Assembly: GCF_002252085.1 (NCBI RefSeq)
Contig: NZ_NEEY01000019.1
Location: 1-32,738 of the forward strand
Source of the DNA: Aerococcus sp. 1KP-2016
GTDB lineage: Bacteria; Bacillota; Bacilli; Lactobacillales; Aerococcaceae
Length of the DNA: 32,738 nucleotides
Direction of reading: 5' to 3'
Within the stretch, counting starts at the first letter, position 1; each line of letters starts with the position of its first letter. The position numbers were made by a program, and so were the translations under genes. Below the pieces are notes generated by a model. The model was given only the letters and a program-made list of their open reading frames with translations. It was not told the origin of the DNA and searched no databases. Of the stretch, positions 26,028-32,611 are shown one piece after another.

Positions 26028-26699
26028 CTCCTTTTAAAAGGTTCTCAGTTCCAAGAACAGACGCTTTAGTTAAATTTAATAAACGAATATGATTTTTCAT
26101 TTTGTTTATTTTTAATGGTCTTATTAATTGAACTGACTTATCCCTTTCTACACCTATTAATCCAATACCATTTTTCTCTATTAAGTTACGTTTATTTTTT
26201 TTAACACTTTGTGCTTTCTTCATAGGAAATACTAGGTAGCTATAATCAACGTAATTTCGATTACCTTTAGCCTGATAAAAAGCTTTATTAAAGTCTGTCA
26301 ATTTTGCTTCATACCCTGAAATTATAGTTTTCGGAAAAACAAACTCAACTGCTCTTGTGTATTGATTATTAACATTCTTTTTAATTAAATCACCTGCTAG
26401 CAGTTCATGTAAAGCATTCTCTAATGTAGATTCACTTAGTCCGAGCGTCATATGCAAAGTTTTTTTCTCAATTGGTCTATTATTTTTTACTTTTGTAAAA
26501 ACTAGTGAATTTGAGGTTTCGATAAAATTATAGTTTGTTTATCAGTAAATGGTAAATTTATATTTTTTATGCTGATCACATCTATGTTTCCAAACCTTAT
26601 TGGCATCTCTTTAACGATAATTTTTCCTTCAAAAGAACTATAATTATCTACAAAAAAGTTTACCAGCTCCATTTCTGAATCAAACATATTTTTCACCAT
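26002..26699 (-). pseudogene. Nuclease-fold protein with inserted winged helix, frameshifted
   Basis: Two frames join into one protein of about 232 residues. The first 55 residues contain RFGNIDVISIKN, resembling the Asp-bearing strand of PD-(D/E)XK-type folds. After restoring one A near 26533-26541 the reading goes on as NYNFIETSNSLVFTKVKNN and then a winged helix (PIEKKTLHMTLGLSESTLEN region). Next comes GYEAKLTDFNKAFYQAK, an E-x-K plus QA motif, and finally SYLVFP and GIGLIGV. This order (ID strand, winged helix, ExK..QA, 'SYLV.P', GIGLI) is one I associate with restriction-like nuclease-fold proteins. Without the repair, ORFs 26502-26699 and 26002-26457 would be separate and each incomplete. 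It heads the three-gene cargo operon. RBS AAAGGATGG; ATG 26687 is an alternative start. Confidence 0.6.
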
Positions 26700-26726
26700 C
26701 CTTTAAATTTTGTCACATTCTTTACC

Positions 26727-26735
26727 ATTATAACA
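26727..26735 (-). promoter_or_regulatory. Extended -10 promoter of the nuclease-kinase-barrel operon
   Basis: Minus-strand TGTTATAAT is an extended -10 element. It lies 28 bases upstream of the first ATG, a suitable leader length. No good -35 is visible. Confidence 0.5.
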
Positions 26736-26807
26736 TGAAAGAATCACTTTTTTCTTCGCTATTGTTAGAGAAAAAAGGTTGTTTCTTTTGAATTTTAGAC
26801 AAATAAA

Positions 26808-26829
26808 AAGAGCAGATTTTTCTACTCTT
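26808..26829 (-). terminator. Terminator of the double-HTH gene
   Basis: AAGAGTAGA and TCTGCTCTT (minus strand) form a 9-bp stem with one G-T pair and an AAAA loop, followed by TTTTTA. It lies about 60 bases past the stop of the HTH gene and just before the promoter of the next operon. Confidence 0.8.
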
Positions 26830-26888
26830 AAATGCTATCTACTTCTTACGAAAATGTACCTTACTCATGTATCACTGTTTATTACTAT

Positions 26889-28523
26889 TTACCTTCTAAA
26901 TATCTTTTTAATAACAGTTGGTTCTGATAAATCATCAAAAAGAATAAGCAAGTCAGAATACTGAAAACCTTGTTCATATTCTAGTTTTTTTACAGCACAT
27001 TCTGTAACTTTTTTTCTTAATTCTTGATTGTTGTTTAACATAGCATATCTCATGAATTCCATAATTTCATTTTCTTCATTGTCTGTCAAACCTTCAAATG
27101 AATATTCTAAATCAAACCATCTTTTTATTAATGGTTGTTGAAGATAGGCCGCTAATTGATCTGTTAAAATATCTATTTGCTCCGATGTATGCTGATCAGG
27201 AGAGTATAACAGTCTAAATTTAGGAGCTAAATTCAATACTGCTGTATTTCTTATACCTTCACGCTTCTCAAGAAGTGAAATAATTTCATACAATCCCTCT
27301 TTCTGTTCATTAAGGAATCTTTTTTCACCTATTTCAATTAATAATCTTACGTTTTCTTTAGTAAAAATCCTATTTAGAAGCTCTTCATTTTTCCTAATTA
27401 CATAATTTATGTGTGTATCATCCATACTAATATATGGGGCTAACTCTGGATTATGAATTATTGTATCTTCATCTACAGTAAAATCTCTAGAAACTTTCAT
27501 ATTATTGTATTCTTCAAAAAATGAAAGTACGACGTTCTCGTAATTTTCTTCAATTAGACTACCTTCCATATCTTCTTTCAATTCCTTAACCGTAGGATTT
27601 TCATAACCATATAAAAACAGAACATTTGTGAAAAATTCTAAAGTTTTATAATAGTGGTAATCCTGTACTCTTTTATTAGCAGTATTTCTTAAACTCGGTA
27701 GAAACATCCCTTTGAGTTGCTCTTCACCAAACTCGTACATCAAGAAGGCTCCTTGTCCTTCTATGCGTAACAATTTTTTCAAATTCAATAAATTATCATC
27801 ACTCGGAAAATCTTTTCCTTTTCTCCAATTTAAAATTTGAGTTTTACTGACATTTAATTTCTTTGAAAGCCACAACTCTGCTACTGATGAGATTTTCTCT
27901 TTCACATCGTAATCTTCATCGTGTGGAAGATTTGAATAGAATTCTTTTGCATGTTCTTCCTTCCATCCTTCAAAAGTAAAATCCTCAACATCGTTTTGTG
28001 AATTCTTATCAACAAACCGTATTAATAAATTAAAATTTTTCACAAAATTTTCTCTATATTGTTTTTCAACCTTTCTATCAATTATATTTTTGTGATCCAA
28101 GCTGAATCCTTCATCTTTATCAATATTAAAATAGAAATCTAAATTTTGAAAATCAAGTATTGGTTTCAAAATCTCTTCAGCGTTCTTATTAGCTTGATGG
28201 TCAGAGATAATAATATTCTCCTTGTCATTTTTTTTAGGCATCTCTCTTAGTATCTCTTCCACATATTTGCGAAATTTTACAATGGGCTCTCTTAACTCTT
28301 TTTTTAAAGGAAAATCCAGATTGTATTGGCTCAATATTGTTAAAGAATAGTTACTTAGTTTAAGGAGATTTATTTGATTAGGGGTACTTTTTCCCTGTCT
28401 CCAATTAGATAAACTGTGTGTTGACACACCTGTATCTTCAGAAATCATTCTAGTTGTAATTCCCATCTTTGAAAGATTGTTTAAAAAATCATCAATTTGC
28501 TGATTTATCGTTTTTATTTTCAT
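26889..28523 (-). CDS. Large protein with two helix-turn-helix domains, function unknown
   Basis: This 544-residue protein has a Cro/C1-like HTH at about residues 20-57 (MISEDTGVSTHSLSNWRQGK). A second similar HTH lies at about 213-252 (WLSKKLNVSKTQILNWRKGK). The remaining 290 residues are helical and acidic with no recognised domain. No membrane segment. It stands alone between a promoter that gives a leaderless transcript and a terminator. Position next to the mobile element's regulatory gene suggests a repressor for the element or cargo. A size of 544 is large for a repressor, so the C-terminal part may sense a signal or have effector activity. Family not recognised. Confidence 0.6.
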   Translation of the reverse strand: MKIKTINQQIDDFLNNLSKMGITTRMISEDTGVSTHSLSNWRQGKSTPNQINLLKLSNYSLTILSQYNLDFPLKKELREPIVKFRKYVEEILREMPKKNDKENIIISDHQANKNAEEILKPILDFQNLDFYFNIDKDEGFSLDHKNIIDRKVEKQYRENFVKNFNLLIRFVDKNSQNDVEDFTFEGWKEEHAKEFYSNLPHDEDYDVKEKISSVAELWLSKKLNVSKTQILNWRKGKDFPSDDNLLNLKKLLRIEGQGAFLMYEFGEEQLKGMFLPSLRNTANKRVQDYHYYKTLEFFTNVLFLYGYENPTVKELKEDMEGSLIEENYENVVLSFFEEYNNMKVSRDFTVDEDTIIHNPELAPYISMDDTHINYVIRKNEELLNRIFTKENVRLLIEIGEKRFLNEQKEGLYEIISLLEKREGIRNTAVLNLAPKFRLLYSPDQHTSEQIDILTDQLAAYLQQPLIKRWFDLEYSFEGLTDNEENEIMEFMRYAMLNNNQELRKKVTECAVKKLEYEQGFQYSDLLILFDDLSEPTVIKKIFRR

Positions 28524-28529
28524 GAATCT

Positions 28530-28558
28530 ATTATATCATTTTGAACTTTTTTTCACAA
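28530..28558 (-). promoter_or_regulatory. Promoter giving a leaderless mRNA for the double-HTH gene
   Basis: Minus-strand TTGTGA (28553-28558), a 17-base spacer, and TATAAT (28530-28535) form a near-consensus promoter. Only AGATTC separates the -10 from the ATG at 28523, so transcription should begin at or within a base or two of the start codon. No ribosome site precedes the ATG. Confidence 0.75.
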
Positions 28559-28607
28559 AAATTCATCTTTTTCCATTTTGCCTTATTGCCCATTTTTATC
28601 TATGGGA

Positions 28608-28665
28608 AAATATATTTATACAAGAAATCTTCTTGTAAATATATTTAGTCCTTAAAGCGCGCGCT
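28608..28665. other. Palindromic AT/GC-contrasting block in the mobile-element control region
   Basis: ACAAGAA-ATC-TTCTTGT (28620-28636) is a perfect 7-bp inverted repeat. It is flanked by identical AAATATATTT decamers (28608-28617 and 28637-28646). Nineteen bases from the inverted repeat lies AGCGCGCGCT (28656-28665), a GC palindrome unusual in this AT-rich setting. The block lies between the leftward HTH gene and the rightward element genes. It is a candidate operator for both, or a DNA-processing site. Confidence 0.55.
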
Positions 28666-28740
28666 AACGGACGGATTGAAACAAATATGATGACTAGACA
28701 ACAACAGTCTTGTCTTTGCTAAATATTGTTTATCCGTTTA

Positions 28741-28823
28741 TTTGGTGTGCTTTTTTCACCAAAGGTTCAATTACTAGCTCGTGTATGTTTCTTTCTGTCC
28801 GCTAAGGCGGAAAGGACATAATC
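28741..28823 (+). promoter_or_regulatory. Structured leader of the sigma-like gene, possible RBS-masking hairpin
   Basis: TTTGGTG (28741-28747) pairs with CACCAAA (28757-28763). Closer to the gene, CCGC-TAAG-GCGG (28799-28810) forms a hairpin that CTTT...AAAG pairing can extend over the AAAGGA ribosome site of the gene at 28824. Translation could therefore be controlled by opening this hairpin. Seen as pairing only; not tested. Confidence 0.45.
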
Positions 28824-29249
28824 ATGTCAAAAGTAGATAAAAATAGAAATCAAAAGATTCAAGAAGCAAGTCGGAACAATAACTGGGATGAAGTATCTCG
28901 ATTGCTTGATCAACCGTTAGAAAATTCTCTACGGAAAGATCGTCAGTATAAAACAGTCAGTATGAATAATTATATTTCCTACAATGGCAGTTCGAAGGAA
29001 TACGGTGATAATATTGCTGATACTAACCCCAACCCATTGGAGCATTTAATTGTCCAGGAAAACAATCAACAACTAGAAGAAGCTCTTTCAAAGTTGTCAG
29101 AACAAGAGCGACAAATCATTCTAGGTTATCATGTGTTCAATAAATCGTATTCTAATCTTGCGAAAGAATTGGGTATTAGCGATAAGACAGTGAAGAAACG
29201 ACTTGAATCAACATTACAAAAAATGAAGAGCATTCTTTTAGAAGAATAA
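28824..29249 (+). CDS. Sigma-70 region 4-like regulator of the mobile element
   Basis: This 141-residue protein ends in a sigma factor region 4 helix-turn-helix. LSKLSEQERQIILGYHVFNK at about 88-107 leads into YSNLAKELGISDKTVKKRLE at about 109-128. Regions 2 and 3 are absent, so it is not a full sigma factor. Such short proteins are common regulators in Gram-positive conjugative and mobilisable elements. RBS AAAGGA sits in a possible hairpin. A strong terminator follows, so it is transcribed apart from the genes to its right. Confidence 0.75.
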   Translation: MSKVDKNRNQKIQEASRNNNWDEVSRLLDQPLENSLRKDRQYKTVSMNNYISYNGSSKEYGDNIADTNPNPLEHLIVQENNQQLEEALSKLSEQERQIILGYHVFNKSYSNLAKELGISDKTVKKRLESTLQKMKSILLEE

Positions 29250-29259
29250 TAAAATATTT

Positions 29260-29293
29260 AATGCTGAGGATTCCGAATCCTCAGCATTTTTTC
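29260..29293 (+). terminator. Terminator after the sigma-like gene
   Basis: AATGCTGAGGATTC (29260-29273) pairs perfectly with GAATCCTCAGCATT (29275-29288) around a single C, with T residues following. It is an almost perfect 29-base palindrome, ten bases past the stop. Confidence 0.92.
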
Positions 29294-29376
29294 TCCTTAA
29301 ATAGTGAGGAGGTAATTCTACTGTAACAATAAGCTCAAATAAAGTGAGTTAATAATCTTATAAAGAGGTAAATATT

Positions 29377-29691
29377 ATGAAAACACGATACAAAAAAGGT
29401 GGCTACTCATCCCAAGTAGCAAGTGAATATATCAACAATAAACAACCCATTCGTTCACTGAGCACTGAATTAGAAAAGCAATTTCGATTTGAAGATGGTA
29501 AACCTACGAAAGAAATCACTGGCTATAAAGCTTGGTTTACTCAAGAAGGTCTCCCACCTTTTGTTGTGAAGTTCACAGAAGAAATCAAGCTTCCTGACTA
29601 TTTATCACTACTACAATTCAATAATTTAGAAGCCGTTGAAGTCAATTATAATGTCTACTTCCGAGCAACAGGCTTTACGGAGGTAAAATAA
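29377..29691 (+). CDS. Small conserved-type mobile-element protein, function unknown
   Basis: This 104-residue soluble protein starts with a basic tail (MKTRYKKGGYSSQVASEY). Its body GYKAWFTQEGLPPFVVKFTEE and LQFNNLEAVEVNYNVYFRA looks like a small beta-rich fold. Position immediately before an FtsK-like gene, with a one-base overlap, matches small accessory genes at the head of Tn916-type and IME transfer modules. I cannot name a family. RBS AGAGGT precedes the ATG. Confidence 0.6.
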   Translation: MKTRYKKGGYSSQVASEYINNKQPIRSLSTELEKQFRFEDGKPTKEITGYKAWFTQEGLPPFVVKFTEEIKLPDYLSLLQFNNLEAVEVNYNVYFRATGFTEVK

Positions 29692-30768
29692 TGACTAAAA
29701 ATGAACTTGAACAATATCTGTTACAAAGCTTAAATATGGCATTAGGAACATTAATGCAAGGTGAAACTAGTTATACTAATAGTTTTGACTGTCAAGTGAT
29801 GGAAGAAGGGTTTCTCTTTCTTCCCCGCTTGCCGGCAGGATACATTATCGATGACGATTTGTATCAAAAAATATTTTTGATTGCAAATGCATCTCTATAC
29901 CCTCGCTTTACTTTATTAAAACAGAATTCAGCTTATTTTGTTCCTAGAAAAACAAACGATATTCACATACAACGTGGGTTATTCTTCCCTTGGAAAAAGG
30001 GTATCTCAGAACGACTAGTTATACCAGATTTGGACCATTTCGCTTCTTCTATAAAGGATACAAATATTCCAATCATGAAAAATTATTCAGTTTCCTATGA
30101 TAAAATTACATCGATGTTGATTGCAGGAAACTCTGGTTCTGGGAAGTCATATGCTTTAACTTATTTTTTAAGCATATTACAAAAATTTTCTGATCTTATT
30201 CTTGTAGATCCTAAATTCGATACTCCTAGTCGCTGGGCACGAAACCATAGTGTTCCAGTAATCCGTCCACAACAGAATCGTTCAAAATCAGATTTTGTAT
30301 CAGAGATCAATGAAAATTTGAGTAACTGCTTGAATATCATTCAAAAGCGTCAAGAAATTTTGTATGAGAATCCTGACCATGAATTCACTCATTTAACTGT
30401 GGTGATTGACGAAGTCCTAGCATTATCTGAAGGAGTTAACAAGACCATCAAAGATTCATTTTTTTTCTTTGTTGTCTCAAATTTCTTTATTAGGTCGTGC
30501 AACCAAAGTTCATCTTTTGTTAGTAAGTCAACGCTTTGACCATACTTCGGTTCCAATCTCTGTACGTGAACAGGCAAATGTACTTATACAAATCGGAAAC
30601 ATCAATAAAAAAACAACACAGTTCCTTTTCCCCGACTTAGATCCAGAAGGTATTGTGATACCCATTGGTAAAGGAACCGGGCTAATTCAAATTATTGATA
30701 ACGAGCATCCCTACCAAGTATTACCTTTATTATGCCCAACCTATTACACGAAGCGAGGTATTTTATAA
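29691..30768 (+). pseudogene. FtsK/SpoIIIE-type DNA translocase (TcpA-like coupling protein), frameshifted
   Basis: The first frame (to 30539) contains Walker A AGNSGSGKS at 145-153, with following SYALTYFL, and Walker B VVIDEVLAL at 237-245. It then goes out of frame at a run of eight T (30459-30466). Removing one T restores SLLSQISLLGRATKVHLLLV and then SQRFDHTSVPI, the conserved FtsK/TcpA continuation, ending at 30768. The restored protein is about 359 residues. Such ATPases bring the relaxosome or element DNA to a conjugation channel. Small versions occur in integrative mobilisable elements. A T8 run is the classic place for a sequencing error or slippage, so the gene may well be intact. 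Confidence 0.78.
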
Positions 30769-31370
30769 TGAAAAAGTCTTATTTTATGCGAAGTTTAAAT
30801 TTAACTATTTTCTTATTTATTACTGCATCACTTGCTCTATTCTTAGGAGTTTCAGCTAAGTTTATTATTAGTTCTCTTGCCAAAAATGATATAGTATTTA
30901 TTCAACAAGTTTTGAATATTATAAAACAAATTAGTCGATTTTTAGTAAGTATTGCTCTTTTAGAAACTTGTGTTGTGATTTTAATTACAACAATTGAATT
31001 AGTTCATAGATTTAAATCTGATAAAATTATTAATTACTTCAAATCAGTCTATAGTACTGTACTATTCCGTCGCTTCTTAACTCAAACTGAAAGAACCGAA
31101 AGAGTATTTACTATCGAAACTCAAACTATCTCCACATATAATCCTATTAATCGTACTTTCAATCGCGCTGTTAATAAATGTGTTGTGGATATTCGCCAAG
31201 ACAGTGTAATTATATTTATTAAAGCTCCAAATAATCAACAGGCACAAAAGTTACTAAAGGAAATGGAATCACAAATAAAAGAAGAGATTGCAAATCGAAA
31301 TCCTAATTATTATTTCTCTGCACCCACTAGAGTAAAAAATGCTCTTTGGTTCGAAGGTAAAAAAAGATAA
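30768..31370 (+). CDS. Membrane protein of the mobile element, function unknown
   Basis: From ATG 30768 the protein is 200 residues long. Two N-terminal membrane helices (LTIFLFITASLALFLGVSA and FLVSIALLETCVVILITTI) are followed by a cytoplasmic basic domain with DIRQDSVIIFIKAPNNQQAQ. The frame is open from 30732, but the start is set by the TAATG overlap with the FtsK-like gene and by GAGG just upstream. Gene order suggests a transfer or replication accessory membrane factor. No family recognised. Confidence 0.65.
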   Translation: MKKSYFMRSLNLTIFLFITASLALFLGVSAKFIISSLAKNDIVFIQQVLNIIKQISRFLVSIALLETCVVILITTIELVHRFKSDKIINYFKSVYSTVLFRRFLTQTERTERVFTIETQTISTYNPINRTFNRAVNKCVVDIRQDSVIIFIKAPNNQQAQKLLKEMESQIKEEIANRNPNYYFSAPTRVKNALWFEGKKR

Positions 31371-31377
31371 AAAAGTT

Positions 31378-31416
31378 GGCGCCGTGGCTCACGAAGTGAA
31401 AGCCACAGGCGCCTTT
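31378..31416 (+). terminator. Strong GC-rich terminator
   Basis: GGCGCCGTGGCT (31378-31389) pairs with AGCCACAGGCGCC (31401-31413) around a CACGAAGTGAA loop and is followed by TTTTATT. It ends the FtsK-like/membrane protein unit before the replication origin. Confidence 0.88.
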
Positions 31417-31441
31417 TATTAACATTTTAATTCCTATAGAA

Positions 31442-31467
31442 GAATGGGGATACTACGACCCCCATTC
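31442..31467 (+). other. pMV158-type double-strand origin (dso) with RepB nick motif
   Basis: GAATGGGG (31442-31449) and CCCCATTC (31460-31467) form an 8-bp stem whose loop is ATACTACGAC. TACTACGAC with following C residues is the known nick region of the pMV158 plasmid family, where RepB cuts between G and A (here 31457/31458). It lies about 100 bases before a Rep_2 gene, the usual arrangement. Downstream, AATAATC repeats (31472-31485) may be Rep binding repeats. Confidence 0.85.
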
Positions 31468-31495
31468 CTCCAATAATCAATAATCAAATTTTATT

Positions 31496-31512
31496 AGATA
31501 TTCCGAATATCT
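31496..31512. repeat. 17-base palindrome upstream of rep
   Basis: AGATATTCCGAATATCT is a perfect inverted repeat with a single central C, between the dso and the rep ribosome site. It is a likely operator for a CopG-like or other repressor, or part of the Rep binding region. No copG gene was found. Confidence 0.6.
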
Positions 31513-31569
31513 ATCCAACTTTCTCCTAATTATATAGAGGCATAAATTTAACAGAAAGAGGACGATAAC

Positions 31570-32172
31570 ATGACTAAAGAACGACGCTCAAATAAATGGG
31601 CATTCCTGATATATAAAGAAAGTGCTCCTGATAACTATTTGGAGATTCTTAATGGATTGCATGTACCTTTCGTACTTAGTCCTTGGCACGACAAAGATAT
31701 TTACTCAGATACAGGTGAGCTTAAAAAATCTCACAAACATGGTGCATTTTACTTTGATTCCTTAAAAAGCTACACACAAGTATCTGAACTGGTAAGTGAC
31801 AAATTAAATGGTCCCGCTCATGTAGAAGTTGTCATGTCACCTAAAGGGATGTTTGATTATTTCACACATGCAGAGAATCCTTCTAAAACACCTTATGATG
31901 TCGAAAACATTGAAAGTGGTGCTGGGTTTGAACTAGATAAATTTCTATTGGAACAGAATACCGATAATTTTATGAATGACGTTATCGATATTATCGAAGA
32001 AAATAACTTCATGGAATTTGAAGATCTTGTACGTTACGCTCGTGAACATAACTATCTTCTTCTTGGTCTCATTGTTGAACGAACCTATTTTTTTGCTAAA
32101 TATTTAGACTCACGTCGTTACAGTAAGGGAAAAAAGCCATACAAACAACAGGAGGAAAAGACAGATGAATAA
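31570..32172 (+). CDS. Rolling-circle replication initiator, Rep_2 (pMV158 RepB) family
   Basis: This 200-residue protein has the HUH endonuclease core of Rep_2 proteins. An acidic/His block SPWHDKDIYSDTGELKKSHKHGAF spans residues 37-60 with metal ligands His55 and His57. Then YFTHAENPSKTPY at 97-109 carries the likely catalytic tyrosine (Tyr109 by spacing, Tyr97 as alternative). It would nick the TACTACGAC origin just upstream and start rolling-circle replication of the excised element. The C-terminal part fits the oligomerisation domain of RepB. RBS AGAGGAC. It overlaps the excisionase gene by 8 bases, coupling replication and excision genes. Confidence 0.88.
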   Translation: MTKERRSNKWAFLIYKESAPDNYLEILNGLHVPFVLSPWHDKDIYSDTGELKKSHKHGAFYFDSLKSYTQVSELVSDKLNGPAHVEVVMSPKGMFDYFTHAENPSKTPYDVENIESGAGFELDKFLLEQNTDNFMNDVIDIIEENNFMEFEDLVRYAREHNYLLLGLIVERTYFFAKYLDSRRYSKGKKPYKQQEEKTDE

Positions 32173-32347
32173 AGAACCTATCTTATTAAACAGACAGCAA
32201 GCCTCTGAATTTCTCGGAGTTGACCCAAAATCGTTCGATAAATACATCCGCTGTCACCCTGATTTTAAATGCTTTATGGTTGGTAGGCAGGAACGATTTA
32301 CAAAATCAGAACTACTTAAATTCATAGATAATCACTGTGTAAAATAA
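32165..32347 (+). CDS. Excisionase-like small DNA-binding protein
   Basis: This 60-residue protein has a winged-helix/MerR-like N-terminus, LLNRQQASEFLGVDPKSFDK at about 7-26, and a wing segment MVGRQERFTKSELLKFI. This is the pattern of Xis proteins of Tn916-type and related elements. AGGAGG precedes the ATG. Immediately before an integrase gene, it should direct excision. Length is normal. Confidence 0.82.
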   Translation: MNKEPILLNRQQASEFLGVDPKSFDKYIRCHPDFKCFMVGRQERFTKSELLKFIDNHCVK

Positions 32348-32409
32348 TCCTATTATTGATAAAATATGGCGATTCATATATCCTATTATTGACTAGTCTA
32401 TTTTATCAA
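32348..32409. repeat. Repeats between xis and int
   Basis: TCCTATTATTGA occurs at 32348-32359 and 32381-32392, 33 bases apart. TTGATAAAATA (32356-32366) has an exact inverse TATTTTATCAA at 32399-32409. Such paired sites next to int are what Xis or integrase arm-binding sites look like. They could also form a stem in the mRNA. Confidence 0.55.
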
Positions 32410-32437
32410 TTTTTCTATAAGAAAGAGAGCTGATAAA

Positions 32438-32611
32438 ATGGCAACAATTACTAAAAGAAATAATTCATATCGAGCAACAGTTTCACTTTATAAGAAGGGA
32501 GAATACAAGCGAGAAACAAAAACCTTTAAGAATAAGAAAGATGCCGAATTATGGACTCTAGAAATGGAATTAGAAAAAGGACGAGGAAAAAATATTGCAG
32601 AACGTTCTACC
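32438..32611 (+). pseudogene. int: Tyrosine integrase, N-terminal fragment interrupted by an insertion sequence
   Basis: The 58 codons before the insertion encode the arm-binding domain of a phage/ICE tyrosine recombinase (ITKRNNSYRATVSLYKKGEY, then KKDAELWTLEMELEKGRG). The residues AERST normally lead into the core-binding domain. Instead the IS21-type end begins at 32612 and the frame runs ten more codons into it before TGA (32642-32644). The rest of the gene should lie beyond the IS, outside the window. RBS GAAAGAGAG precedes the ATG. Without repair the element should be unable to excise on its own. Confidence 0.82.

Noticed and set aside
23764-32404. 14-base inverted match AAAATAGACTAGTC (23764-23777) and its complement at 32391-32404 as element ends
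   Set aside because: Attachment sites of tyrosine integrases are direct repeats, int lies to the left of its own att site here, and a 14-base match is expected by chance in AT-rich DNA of this size.
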